Shown piece after piece: positions 1-9,094 of a DNA stretch of 64,000 nucleotides. The notes under the pieces were generated by a model. It was not told the DNA's origin, ran no database searches, and worked only from the letters and a program-made list of their open reading frames with translations. The stretch is from contig JADJMV010000006.1 of assembly GCA_016709445.1 (NCBI GenBank), positions 248,001 through 312,000 of the forward strand. The letters run 5' to 3'. Each line of letters starts with the position of its first letter. The first letter of the stretch is position 1. The stretch comes from Phycisphaerales bacterium (GTDB lineage Bacteria > Planctomycetota > Phycisphaerae > Phycisphaerales > UBA1924). A program made the position numbers and the translations under genes.

Positions 1-79
1 AACGAGACGATGGCCGCACGCGAAACGAGCCGCAAGTCCGCGGCCCAGATCCTGCGCCTCGCCGGAGCCGCCCCCCCGC

Positions 80-997
80 CTACACCGGAACCTCCTGCCT
101 CGCCCCATCCGGTCTCTGAGCCTCCCACCCATACCCCAGTCTCGCCAGAGCCTCCCCCGCCTCCTCCCGCAGCCACCGACAGAATTCCGGCGTCGCAAAC
201 CGCCGCCAGTCCCCGACCTCACCCCTGCGGAAGAAACTCTGCCGATCCTCCCTCCCAAAGCCCGCCGCCGTCCGCCCCTCGACACTCGGCGCCCTCGCCA
301 AGCCGTGATCAACACCCAGGAACGCGTACATCCGGCGACACTGCCCCGCCAAGTCCGCGTGCAGATCCTCGTAGCGCTGGTTCAGAAGCGTTGCCGAATC
401 GACCGTTGCTCCCTGCTTCAGATCCGCCAGGATCCGCCAAGCCCAGAAACGGGCCGTCTCCCGCACCCACGCCTCGTCCCCGAGCAGCCCCGGCCGCTCC
501 CGACCCATCACCCCAGGATCCTCGCGAAAGGCGGCCTGGTGCCGCACGAACGACGCTCGCAGCCGCTCCGGGAAGTGGTGCGCCTCCCCGACGCGCAGAT
601 GGTGGAACGTGTAGCTCACCACCACGTCGCGACCGTCTCGATAGACATAGATCGTCTTCGCCCCGCGTACAAGCTCTCGCAGCGGCCGCGGGGACCGATC
701 GCCCACGAGGCGCACCCCTGGGCGCCCGTGCGCCAGCGTCGCCAGGCTCTCACGCACGAGCCGCTCGACCCCCTCCCTCGCCAGGGTCCGCACCGCCTCG
801 CGGCTGCCCACCTGCCACGGATACTTCGTGAACTCGTCCAGCGCCGCGAAAAAGTGCTGAAAGTGGAACTCGCCCTCGCACCGAATCGCCGGGTGCAGGT
901 TCAGCAGGTTGCCCACCCAGTTGGTGCCCGATTTGCCAAACCCGCACAAGAAGAAGGGCTCGGGCGCCGCCGGGCGATTCGTCTCTGACTCGGCCAT
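80..997 (-). CDS. Sulfotransferase family protein
   Basis: Predicted cytosolic PAPS-dependent sulfotransferase of about 305 residues, which would move a sulfo group from 3'-phosphoadenylyl sulfate to a hydroxyl or amine acceptor. Seen: the 5'-phosphosulfate loop GFGKSGTNWVG at residues 19-29 and the 3'-phosphate region YVYRDGRDVVVSY at about 118-129, with the Arg and Ser expected there. The start is placed at the ATG giving MAESETN; the frame continues 33 residues further upstream, but that part is low-complexity and unlike the family. No clear Shine-Dalgarno precedes it. The acceptor cannot be told from sequence; in planctomycetes such enzymes may modify surface glycans (inference). No transmembrane segment is evident. 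The gene stands alone, co-directional with the next gene after a 211 bp gap. Confidence 0.85.
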   Translation of the reverse strand: MAESETNRPAAPEPFFLCGFGKSGTNWVGNLLNLHPAIRCEGEFHFQHFFAALDEFTKYPWQVGSREAVRTLAREGVERLVRESLATLAHGRPGVRLVGDRSPRPLRELVRGAKTIYVYRDGRDVVVSYTFHHLRVGEAHHFPERLRASFVRHQAAFREDPGVMGRERPGLLGDEAWVRETARFWAWRILADLKQGATVDSATLLNQRYEDLHADLAGQCRRMYAFLGVDHGLARAPSVEGRTAAGFGREDRQSFFRRGEVGDWRRFATPEFCRWLREEAGEALARLGYGWEAQRPDGARQEVPV

Positions 998-1208
998 GCG
1001 GCGGGAGCATACCGGATCCGCGGCGGAGCCCGACAGATCGGGCCCCGCGACGTCCTGACCGGCCTTAGGACCTCCGGGCTCCAGCTTGGGAGTCATGTCG
1101 GGAGTGGCTATGCGTCAGCGCTGTGGATGCGCACGGGCGGGACGGTGCAACGCGCACAGGGAAGACACGATTCCAGGTACCCGAGCTTGCGCGGGGCTCG
1201 TAGAACCC

Positions 1209-2645
1209 TCAGCACCCCGCCGTCCACAGGTTCAGGAACGCCAGCACATCGAGCGTGTTCACCGCGCCGTCACCATTGATATCCGCCGACGAATCGCCCG
1301 TGACCCACGCGTTCAGGAAGGCCAGCACGTCGAGCGTGTTGACCGCACCGTCGCCATTAAAATCGGCCTGGCAGGCCGGCGGGACGGCGTAGAACACCCG
1401 GATGCACACGTCGCCGCTGAACCCGATGGCGAGGTCGGTCCAACCGTCGCCGTTGATGTCGCCGAAGGCGATGCAGTTGGCGACCTCGCTGGCGTCGAAG
1501 GTCCACGAGGGCGGCACGTCGAGCTGGCCGCTGCGGTTGAGGTAAATATGCGTCCGCCCGTCGGAGAAGTTGGTCTCGCAGTAGTCCGGGTCCCCGTCGT
1601 GGTCGACGTCGGCGAACGCCACATCCTGCTGCCCATAGAACGGCGCGTTCGACTCCCAGACCAGCGAGAGCGTCCCAGCGTCGTTGCCATACAGCCGGCT
1701 GGGCTCGTCGTGGCCGATGGCGAAGTCGGGCCAGCCGTTTCCGTCCACGTCGGCGAACGCCACACCCTTGTCGGTCCCGTCGTCGCCGGTCGTCCACGCC
1801 GGCACGGTTTCGAGGGTGCCCGTGCCGTCGTTGCGGTAGATCCCTGTCTCGAAGTTCACCCACTTGGCGACGCCCAGATCGGGCCACCCGTCGCCGTCGT
1901 AGTCGGCGCTGTCGAGGCCGTTCTGGATGGAGGCCTCGTCGCTCTGCCAGTCGATGGCGCTGTCGAGCGTGCCGTTGTCGTTCCGCCACATGTACATGGG
2001 GCGGTAGGGGTCGGGGCTGAGGGCCTGGTTGGTGGTGAAGACGTCGAGGTCGCCGTCCTTATCGATGTCGACGAGCAGGCCGCTGGTGGCCCAGCCGCTC
2101 TTGGGCGGGTTGGCGAACCAGCCGGCGGTGGTGGAGGGGCCGGAGGCCGAACCGAAGTAGATGCGGGGCTTGGCATAGCCGGATCCGCCGGAGACCATGA
2201 AGACGTCGGGGTAGCCGTCCTTGTTGACGTCGCCGATCTGGACGTCGCCGGTGTGGGTCTGGTCGCTGGAGATCCAGGAGGGCGTGGCCTCGAGGTGGTC
2301 GCCCAGGTTGTAGAAGATCATGTCGTGCCAGTCGTCGTAGGGCGGGAAGCTGTCCGAGTGGTAGCACCCGGCGATGAGGTCGGGCCTGCCGTCGTTGTTG
2401 ACATCGGCGATCTTCAGTCCCCCGACCTGCCGGCGGAGGTTCGCCTGCCAGTCCGCGCTCAAGCCGTAAGGCACCTCGTCGGATCGCGTCCCTGTGTCAT
2501 CGGTCAGAGAGGGTCGCACGAACGCGTGGACATGCCCGTCGGCCGACACCTCGATGTGGGGCCGGCCGTCCGCCGGCTGCCCGGCCGCCACGCCGGCGAT
2601 GGATGCCAATGCCGCGACGGAAACGCTCCGGATGGTGCTGCCCAT
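1209..2645 (-). CDS. Exported FG-GAP/VCBS repeat protein with C-terminal dockerin-like tag
   Basis: Secreted protein of about 478 residues. A signal peptide starts at MGSTIRSVSVAALAS and probably ends near AAGQPA. The body holds about seven FG-GAP/VCBS-type calcium-loop repeats (for example IADVNNDGRPDLI, IGDVNKDGYPDVF, FADVDHDGDPDYC), the fold of integrin-like beta-propellers. The last roughly 55 residues are two dockerin-like F-hand loops, DFNGDGAVNTLD and DINGDGAVNTLD, each followed by VLAFLN, and the protein ends in TAGC. The start is chosen because GGGAG lies 7 nt upstream and the signal peptide begins there; the frame extends 20 residues further without either. Function is unknown; a cell-surface or extracellular binding role is an inference. 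The same tag recurs at 47708-48451. Confidence 0.85.
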   Translation of the reverse strand: MGSTIRSVSVAALASIAGVAAGQPADGRPHIEVSADGHVHAFVRPSLTDDTGTRSDEVPYGLSADWQANLRRQVGGLKIADVNNDGRPDLIAGCYHSDSFPPYDDWHDMIFYNLGDHLEATPSWISSDQTHTGDVQIGDVNKDGYPDVFMVSGGSGYAKPRIYFGSASGPSTTAGWFANPPKSGWATSGLLVDIDKDGDLDVFTTNQALSPDPYRPMYMWRNDNGTLDSAIDWQSDEASIQNGLDSADYDGDGWPDLGVAKWVNFETGIYRNDGTGTLETVPAWTTGDDGTDKGVAFADVDGNGWPDFAIGHDEPSRLYGNDAGTLSLVWESNAPFYGQQDVAFADVDHDGDPDYCETNFSDGRTHIYLNRSGQLDVPPSWTFDASEVANCIAFGDINGDGWTDLAIGFSGDVCIRVFYAVPPACQADFNGDGAVNTLDVLAFLNAWVTGDSSADINGDGAVNTLDVLAFLNLWTAGC

Positions 2646-2799
2646 GGTTGATCTCCCGTTCTCAGGCTCCCTCCCGATACTAGCGGCTGGCTGCCGGACC
2701 CCCAACCCGAAACCGCCCAGGACCTCCGAGGACCCGAGAATGGGGCAGTGCTTCCGGGTACCGATCTTCCCCTCGCGGCTTCCGCCGCGACACGGGCGA

Positions 2800-3957
2800 T
2801 CAGAGACTCTGGATCGAATGCCGATACTCCACCCCGCGCTCCCGGTGCGCGCTCAGCACCCGCTCGACGACCGCGGCGTCCGGCCCGATCAATTCGGGCG
2901 GATTCACGCCCGGCTGTCGGAACTGCCCGCTCGCGATGAGCCTCGCCATGATCGTGCAGGGGAACGCCGTCGTCCGCGACATGCTCGTGGCCTGCGTGGA
3001 CTTGTCGTAGAACTCGAGCAGGTCCCAGGCGTGCCGCTCGCGCCGGCCGCCTTTCTCGCCCTCGACCACGATCCGCATCACCGTGAGGTCCTCCTCGCCG
3101 GGGCCGTAGCTCCACTTGGGGAACATCAGGGTGCTGATCACGTCGAGCGGGCGCACGCGCACCGGGCCGCCCGGGCCGGGCACCTCGATCGCCTCCTGGC
3201 CGAAGAGCCCCGTCTCGCGGAACACCCGCATGAGCTCGATGTGCCCGGGGTACCGGAGTGTCTTCTCCTTCATGAAGGGCACCTTCATGGTGTACGCCAG
3301 CGAGCGGAGGCCATCGGTGTTGAAGGCCTCGAGTGTGCCGACGCCCTCGAAGTCGAGCAGTTCCGGTTCAGAGAGCGCCGGGCGCGTCACGATCTCGCCA
3401 TGCTCAACGATCCGCGAGGGCCTGGTGTACTCCTCGATCACGTCCGAGGGCGAGAAGCCCGCCTTGTATTCGAAGGGCCACCGCCGCTCGCGGGGCAGGC
3501 CCCCGACATAGATCTCGATCGAGTCTGCCCGGTCGAGCGAGGCCACCGAGCGGGCCGCGAGCATGTTGCTCATCCCCGGCGCGACGCCGCAGTCGACCAC
3601 GGCCGTGACGCCGTGCTGTTTGGCCAGCCCGTCGAGGTCGATCGCGTCCTCCGGCATGAAGCTGATGTCGCAGTAGTCCTTGCCGCTCTCGATCACCGCC
3701 CGCAGCGTCTGGAACCCGATCCCGCTGGCCAACGCGCCCAGCACGATGTCGAACGGCGCGATCGTCCGCTTCAGCGTCGCGAGGTCCGCGAGGTCGGCCC
3801 GGACCGTGCCGAGCTTCCCGCCCGCCTGCGCCCGCGCCCGCTCGAGCGCCTCGGGCCGACTGTCGGCGATCGAGACGCTGAAGGCGGGATCCCCCGCGAG
3901 GTCGGCCGCCATGACGCCGCCCACCAGACCCGCCCCCAGCACAATCGCCCTCGGCAT
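2800..3957 (-). CDS. Saccharopine dehydrogenase-like NAD(P)-dependent oxidoreductase
   Basis: Cytosolic oxidoreductase of 385 residues with a Rossmann nucleotide-binding loop at the extreme N terminus (VLGAGLVGG, residues 6-14) and the overall layout of the saccharopine dehydrogenase / lysine 6-dehydrogenase group: an NAD(P) domain followed by a substrate and dimerisation domain containing GVAPGMSNML. The ATG at 3957 has a strong GGAGG seven bases upstream, so the seven extra codons ahead of it are rejected. The family acts on amino-acid-derived imine or saccharopine-type substrates. The exact substrate cannot be assigned here, and no other lysine-pathway gene is nearby. The next gene on the same strand, an exported amidohydrolase, lies 114 bp upstream. 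Confidence 0.8.
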   Translation of the reverse strand: MPRAIVLGAGLVGGVMAADLAGDPAFSVSIADSRPEALERARAQAGGKLGTVRADLADLATLKRTIAPFDIVLGALASGIGFQTLRAVIESGKDYCDISFMPEDAIDLDGLAKQHGVTAVVDCGVAPGMSNMLAARSVASLDRADSIEIYVGGLPRERRWPFEYKAGFSPSDVIEEYTRPSRIVEHGEIVTRPALSEPELLDFEGVGTLEAFNTDGLRSLAYTMKVPFMKEKTLRYPGHIELMRVFRETGLFGQEAIEVPGPGGPVRVRPLDVISTLMFPKWSYGPGEEDLTVMRIVVEGEKGGRRERHAWDLLEFYDKSTQATSMSRTTAFPCTIMARLIASGQFRQPGVNPPELIGPDAAVVERVLSAHRERGVEYRHSIQSL

Positions 3958-4071
3958 ACAACCACCTCCACATCGCAAACGTCACATCGCAAGGGTCGGA
4001 TGAGCTGGGGCAAGCTCGGCTGGAGCGCACGATCAGAGCGTCCCAACGTCTTCGCTGCGATCAGCGATTCT

Positions 4072-5808
4072 CTATTCCGCCCGGTAGACCAACTCGCCGT
4101 AGCTGTACGTCTCGAGCACTTTGGTGTCCGCGATTTCCCTCGCGTCGCAGGTCATCACATCGCGGTCGATGACGATGAAGTCGGCGAGCTTGTTGGCCTC
4201 GAGCGATCCGACCCGTTCGTCCCAGAAAGCCGCGTACGCCGCCTCGATGGTGTACGCCCGCAGCGCCTCCTCGCGCGTCACCCGCTGCTCGGGGTGGAAC
4301 CCTCCAGCGGGCTCGCCGTCGAGGTTCTCCCGCGTCACGGCGGCGTAGATCCCCAGAAAGGGATTCTCGCTCTCGACCGGGAAGTCCGACCCGAACGCCA
4401 GGTGCGCCCCGCTCTTCAGAAGCGAAGCCCAGGCGTAGGCCCCTCTGGCCCGCTCCTCTCCGACCCGGGCATCGACCCAGCGCATGTCGCTGGTGCAGTG
4501 CGTCGGCTGCATCGAGGCGATGACGCCCATGGCCGCGAAGCGGGGAACGTCGTCGAACGACAGGAGCTGCGCGTGCTCGACGCGGAGGCGGGCATCGGCG
4601 CTGGTGAACCACTGGTACCTCCGCGGCGTGGCGTCCGCGGGGGTGACCGGCTGCCAGTCGTTGATCGCCCGCGCATAGGCGTTGAGCACCTCGCGGTTCG
4701 CGCGGTCGCCGATGGCGTGCGTGCAGACCGTGTAGTTGTGCGCCAGCCCGTCGCGGACCAGCGCCTCGATCTCCGCGGGCTGGCTGACCTGCAGGCCCGT
4801 GTAGGGTTGGCCCTCGGGCCCGGTCGGCCGGTCGGCATAGGGCGCCATGAGCCAGGCGCCGCGGGAACCCATCGCCCCGTCCATGTACGCCTTGGCGCTG
4901 ACCACGGTCAGCTTGAACCCGTCGTAGGGAGGGTGTTCCGCGAAGTAGGCCGGAGCCTCCTTGGCGTGGACCATGCCGTAGACCCGGATCTTGAGTGCGC
5001 CCGAGGCCTCCAGACGCAGGTAGGTATCGACCTCGTCGGGAGAGAGCCCCGCGTCGTGCACGCCCGTGAGCCCGGCCGCGAGGCACATCTTCTGCGCCTG
5101 CAGGATGCACTCTTCGGCGGTCCCCGTGAGGCCCTCCGGGATGACCGCCGAGATCACGCTCTCGGCGTTGTCCACGAACAAGCCGGTCGGCAGACGGTTC
5201 TGATCGCGCACGATCTCGCCGCCCGCTGGGCTCGTCATTGCGCTGCTGACGCCCGCGAGCTGCATCGCCTTTTCGTTCGCCAGCCCGGCGTGGCCATCGA
5301 CGCGGCTGAGCCAGACCGGGTTGTCGGGGATTGCCTTGGAGAGCGCGCCGTGGTGGGGCAGGCGCTTGTCGGCCCACGATTCGTTGTCCCACCCGCGGCC
5401 GATGATCCAGGTGCCCGCCGGCACGTGCGAGGCGCGGTCACGAACGATGTTGACCATGTCCTCGTACGAGGCGGCGGCTCGGAGGTCGAGCACGCCGAGG
5501 CCGATCGCGCCGAGGCTGATCATGTGGCCGTGCGCGTCGATCAGCCCGGGAAGGATGGTCTTGCCTCCCATATCGATCTTCCGGACCACCCGGATGCCCT
5601 GCTGCCGCATCGAATCCTGGACGCCCCGGTTGGAGCCGATGGCGAGGATCAGCCCGTCCTCGACGAGCATGGTGTCGACCCGGGGCTGGGCCGGGTCCAT
5701 GGTGTAGATGTTGGCGTTGAAATAGAGGTTCGGCTGCGCACGGGCCGGGAGGGCCAGCAGGGCGATGAGGGCGAGCGCTGCCACGGCGAGGCGTCGGGTG
5801 GTCATCAT
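4072..5808 (-). CDS. Exported amidohydrolase (YtcJ-like, Amidohydro_3 type)
   Basis: Metal-dependent hydrolase of 578 residues. It begins with a Sec signal peptide (MMTTRRLAVAALALIALLAL, predicted cut after PARA near residue 24), so the mature enzyme should be periplasmic or surface-located. The amidohydrolase beta-sandwich and TIM barrel follow: LPGLIDAHGHM carries the first metal-binding His pair (H93, H95), HAIGD a later His, and FGSDFPVE the catalytic Asp region. The family hydrolyses C-N bonds in varied cyclic or acyl-amide compounds; the substrate is not predictable. The start is the first of two tandem ATGs. The frameshifted MtfA-like gene ends only 24 bp upstream on the same strand, so the two could be cotranscribed. 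Confidence 0.85.
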   Translation of the reverse strand: MMTTRRLAVAALALIALLALPARAQPNLYFNANIYTMDPAQPRVDTMLVEDGLILAIGSNRGVQDSMRQQGIRVVRKIDMGGKTILPGLIDAHGHMISLGAIGLGVLDLRAAASYEDMVNIVRDRASHVPAGTWIIGRGWDNESWADKRLPHHGALSKAIPDNPVWLSRVDGHAGLANEKAMQLAGVSSAMTSPAGGEIVRDQNRLPTGLFVDNAESVISAVIPEGLTGTAEECILQAQKMCLAAGLTGVHDAGLSPDEVDTYLRLEASGALKIRVYGMVHAKEAPAYFAEHPPYDGFKLTVVSAKAYMDGAMGSRGAWLMAPYADRPTGPEGQPYTGLQVSQPAEIEALVRDGLAHNYTVCTHAIGDRANREVLNAYARAINDWQPVTPADATPRRYQWFTSADARLRVEHAQLLSFDDVPRFAAMGVIASMQPTHCTSDMRWVDARVGEERARGAYAWASLLKSGAHLAFGSDFPVESENPFLGIYAAVTRENLDGEPAGGFHPEQRVTREEALRAYTIEAAYAAFWDERVGSLEANKLADFIVIDRDVMTCDAREIADTKVLETYSYGELVYRAE

Positions 5809-5832
5809 GGGCGTAGGGTATCGCGCCCGGCG

Positions 5833-6616
5833 TCAGCGGTGGGGGCCCGCCGGGTCCTGCCGGTAGAACGCCGCGAGCTGGTCGTACAGCGCGGGGTGCT
5901 GCGCCCGCAGGGCCCCCGGCCGCTCGAAAAAGACCTCGGTCGTGACGGCGAAAAACTCGGCGGGGTTCGTCGCGCCATAGGGGTCGAGCACGCCGTGGTG
6001 GGCGAACTGCAGCTCGTGCACGAGCCGCGCATATTCGGCCCCGAGCACCCGGGCCCAAGCGGCGTAGCCAGCCCGGTCGGCCAGCGGCGGGGCGCCGTCC
6101 ACGGGCCCGTTCTCCGCGTCGAGGGCATGGGCAAACTCGTGGAGCACCACGTTGTGCCCGTCGCATGTCGGTCGCGCCGGCCAGGACATGGTCCCACGCG
6201 AGGACCACCGGCCCCCCGCCCAACGGGCTGGAAACTCCGCGGGCCATCTCCCCCAGACGCACATCGTCGGTCTCGGTCACCACGCCGCCAGGGCCGACCC
6301 TGCGGCCGCGAGCCCGGTACGCGCTGGGGTAGACGAGGATGGTCGAGACCGTGGGGTAGTAGTCCGTCTCGCGGTGGAGCAGGAGCAGGCAGGCCTGGGC
6401 GGCGATAAGCACGCGGATCTCATCGGTGATCTCCAGGCCCGCGCAGCCCTCGAACCGCTTCTCAGCGAGGAAGATCAGCATATGGCGGCGCAGCTCGTCT
6501 CGATCGGCCGGGGCGAGACTCGCCCATGCGCTGAAACGGCGGGCAAGCAGGTCGTCCCACCCCGCCGGGAACCCGCGACGGACCGCCCGCTCTCGCCGCC
6601 AGCGTCGAAACATCAT
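5833..6616 (-). pseudogene. mtfA: MtfA-family zinc peptidase, frameshifted
   Basis: The gene begins at MMFRRWRRERAV (6616) and reads RRFSAWASLAPADRDELRRH onward through the region ending PVVLAWDHVLAGATD. The reading frame then switches near 6160-6170, and the continuation contains the zinc-binding helix HEFAHALDAENG and the C-terminal part to FYRQDPAGPHR. Joined, the two halves give the length and motif order of the MtfA/DUF980 zinc-dependent peptidases (in E. coli, MtfA titrates the Mlc repressor). The break would need loss of two bases or gain of one. Either the gene is broken or the sequence has an error; the intact flanking halves favour an error or a very recent mutation. The second Met (6613) is an equally possible start. 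Confidence 0.7.
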
Positions 6617-6700
6617 GCCGGGAGCGTAGGAAGGCAGCGCCGAGGATTGACCCTGCGGCGCATCCGATGTAGCTTCCAGGCGCGAGGAAGAGCGAGAGGA

Positions 6701-9094
6701 ATGCGCCGAATGTGGACCGTTGGTCGGGGAGCGTGGCGGGTGGGAACGGCTTGGCTCGCCGGCGCGGGCTGGGCCGCCGCTCTGGGCGCGATGACGCTGG
6801 GGCAGCCGGAATCCTCGCCGCCCGGGCCGGACCCGCTGGCGGCCCGACTCGAGCAGCGCCTCGCGACCGACATCGTGCCGCTCATGGAGCAGTACTGCTA
6901 CCGGTGCCACGGCGCGGCGAAGAGCAAGGGCGATATCCGGTTCGAGGGCGTGGCGTCGATGCCGGACATCATGGCGATGGCCGACGACTGGGAGACCGCC
7001 CGGGACCGTCTGACCACCCACGAGATGCCGCCGGAAGAGGAAGAGACGCAGCCGACCGAACACGAGCGCCTGACGATCATCCAGTGGATCGATGACGCGC
7101 TCGCCTACTACCCGCCCGACGCGCCGGTCGACCCGGGCTGGTTCACGATCCACCGGCTCAACAAGCCCGAGTACCGCAACACGCTGCGCGACCTGCTGGG
7201 GATCGATCCGTCGCGGGTCGACCTGGCCGCCGAGTTGCCCGCCGACGACACCGGCTACGGATTTGACAACATCGCCGACGTGCTCAGCATGTCGCCGATG
7301 CAGATGGAGCTCTACCTGGACGCCGCGGAACGGGCCGTCGAGCTCGGGCTGGGCCCGATCGTCGGGGTACACCCCGAGCCGGTCCCGCTGCGGCCCCTCG
7401 TCGCGCCGCGGAACGGCCAGCCCCTGGCCGGGGGCGGGCACATGCTCTACGCCAACGGGGATGTGGTCGCCCGCGTCGATGCGCCGGCCGCGGCCGACTA
7501 CGAGATCGTCGTGACCGCGTGGGGCACGCCGGGGGGCGAAGAGGAGCCTCGCCTCAGCGTGCGGGTCGATGGGCGCGAGGTGCAGGCGTTCGCCGTCGAG
7601 GCTCGGCGCGATGCACCCGCGGAATACCGCGTCCCCGTGCGGCTCGCGATGGGGAATCACAAGATCGTTGGTGCGTTCACCAACGACTTCTACATCGAGA
7701 ATGTCGCGGATCGGAACCTGGCGATCGAGGACATCTCGCTCGCCGGACCGCTCACGAGCACAGGGATCGAGAGGCCCGAGGCCTACAGCCGCGTCTTCTT
7801 CGTCCCCGAGGGCAGGGGCGAGGAGGGCTCGCGGCTCGCGGCCCGCCGGATCATCGGCCGCTTCGCCGCGGGGGCGTTCCGCCGCCCGGTCAAGGACGAG
7901 GAGTTCCGCCGGCTGATGCTGCTGTATGAATCGGCCCGCAAGGCCGGGGACAGCTACGAGGAGGCGGTGCGCCTGGTGCTCTCCGGCGTGCTGGTCTCGC
8001 CGAGCTTTCTGTACCGCTCGCTCGACAACCGGCACGGCGACGAACCCGGCACGGTGTACGACCTCAACGACTACGAGCTGGCCAGCCGCTTGAGCTACTT
8101 CCTGTGGAGCAGCATGCCCGATGAGGAGTTGGAGGACCTGGCCGGCAAGGGCAGGCTCCGGGACCCGGCGGTGCTGCGCGAGCAGGCGCGGCGGATGCTG
8201 GCCGACCCGAAGGCCGATGCCTTCATCACCAATTTCGCGGGCCAGTGGCTGCTGCTCCGCAATCTGGACCGGCTCGATATCGACCGGACCAAGTTCCCCG
8301 AGTACTCGAGCGAGCTTCGGGCGGACATGATCACCGAGGCGACGATGTTCTTCGGAGACATCGTGCGAGGCGACCGGAGCATCCTCGAACTCATCGATGG
8401 CCACGAGACATTCGTGAACGACCGGCTGGCGAGGCTCTACGGGCTTGATGGGGTGAAGGGGAGCGAGTTCCGGCGCGTGGCACTCGATCCCGGCTCGCAC
8501 CGGGGCGGCGTGCTCACGATGGGGGCGGTGCTCACCGTGACCAGCAACCCGGGTCGGACCAGCCCTGTGAAGCGGGGGCTCTACGTCCTCGACGAACTTC
8601 TCGGTTCGCCGCCGCCGCCGCCACCGGCGGATATCCCGAGGCTGGAACAGTCCGCGGCCGCCGTTGGGGAGGATGCGACGCTCCGGGAGAAGCTCGCGGT
8701 TCACCTGACCAACCCCAACTGTGCCGTGTGCCACCGCCGGATGGACCCGATCGGCCTGGCGATGGAGAACTACGACGCGATCGGTCGGTGGCGCGACACC
8801 CAGGACGGGCGTGCGATCGACGTCTCGGGCGAGCTGCCCGGGGGCGTCGCGTTCAATGGTCCGGAAGAACTGAAGCGGATTCTGCTGGCACGCGAGGGCG
8901 ATTTCGTCGAGAATCTCTCTCGGAAGGTCCTGACATACGCGCTGGGGCGAGGGCTCGAGCCCTTCGACCGCCCCACGGTGCGGGAAGTCACCGGTGAGGT
9001 CCGCGCGCGAGGGGATCGGTTTGGGGCGCTGGTCGAGGCGGTGGTGGCGAGCGAGGCGTTCCGATCGTGTCGTGGCAGGGAGGTGGGGCCGTGA
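6701..9094 (+). CDS. PSCyt1/DUF1587-1595-1592-1588-1585 secreted cytochrome-like protein
   Basis: Large planctomycete-type secreted protein of about 797 residues. After a signal or membrane segment (residues about 14-34) comes a planctomycete cytochrome domain with a haem c motif, CYRCH (C66, C69, H70). Then follow the DUF1587 signature HRLNKPEYRNTLRDLLGID, a carbohydrate-binding-like beta domain (around LYANGDVVARVDAPAAADYE), DUF1595, DUF1592 (YELASRLSYFLWSSMPDEEL), DUF1588 (RGGVLTMG) and DUF1585 with a second C-x-x-C-H (CAVCH). The start is ATG 6701 or, better spaced from AGAGGA, ATG 6710. The family's function is unproven; a redox role in the periplasm, perhaps tied to polysaccharide attack, is inference. 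The following DUF1552 gene overlaps it by 4 bp. Confidence 0.88.
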   Translation: MRRMWTVGRGAWRVGTAWLAGAGWAAALGAMTLGQPESSPPGPDPLAARLEQRLATDIVPLMEQYCYRCHGAAKSKGDIRFEGVASMPDIMAMADDWETARDRLTTHEMPPEEEETQPTEHERLTIIQWIDDALAYYPPDAPVDPGWFTIHRLNKPEYRNTLRDLLGIDPSRVDLAAELPADDTGYGFDNIADVLSMSPMQMELYLDAAERAVELGLGPIVGVHPEPVPLRPLVAPRNGQPLAGGGHMLYANGDVVARVDAPAAADYEIVVTAWGTPGGEEEPRLSVRVDGREVQAFAVEARRDAPAEYRVPVRLAMGNHKIVGAFTNDFYIENVADRNLAIEDISLAGPLTSTGIERPEAYSRVFFVPEGRGEEGSRLAARRIIGRFAAGAFRRPVKDEEFRRLMLLYESARKAGDSYEEAVRLVLSGVLVSPSFLYRSLDNRHGDEPGTVYDLNDYELASRLSYFLWSSMPDEELEDLAGKGRLRDPAVLREQARRMLADPKADAFITNFAGQWLLLRNLDRLDIDRTKFPEYSSELRADMITEATMFFGDIVRGDRSILELIDGHETFVNDRLARLYGLDGVKGSEFRRVALDPGSHRGGVLTMGAVLTVTSNPGRTSPVKRGLYVLDELLGSPPPPPPADIPRLEQSAAAVGEDATLREKLAVHLTNPNCAVCHRRMDPIGLAMENYDAIGRWRDTQDGRAIDVSGELPGGVAFNGPEELKRILLAREGDFVENLSRKVLTYALGRGLEPFDRPTVREVTGEVRARGDRFGALVEAVVASEAFRSCRGREVGP
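9078..9083 (+). promoter_or_regulatory. Shine-Dalgarno that sets the DUF1552 start
   Basis: GGGAGG lies 7 nt before the GTG at 9091. This favours that start over the in-frame GTG at 9067, which has no such site. The GTG overlaps the upstream TGA in a GTGA arrangement, typical of translational coupling. Confidence 0.6.

Noticed and set aside
10..831. A 273-codon plus-strand frame at the left edge
   Set aside because: Almost entirely Pro/Ala/Ser/Arg; it is antisense to the sulfotransferase.
2494..6408. A 1304-codon open frame on the plus strand
   Set aside because: It lies opposite three real minus-strand genes (saccharopine-dehydrogenase-like, amidohydrolase and the MtfA region). It is Arg/Ala/Pro-rich without any domain and is explained by the GC-rich third codon positions of the opposite strand.
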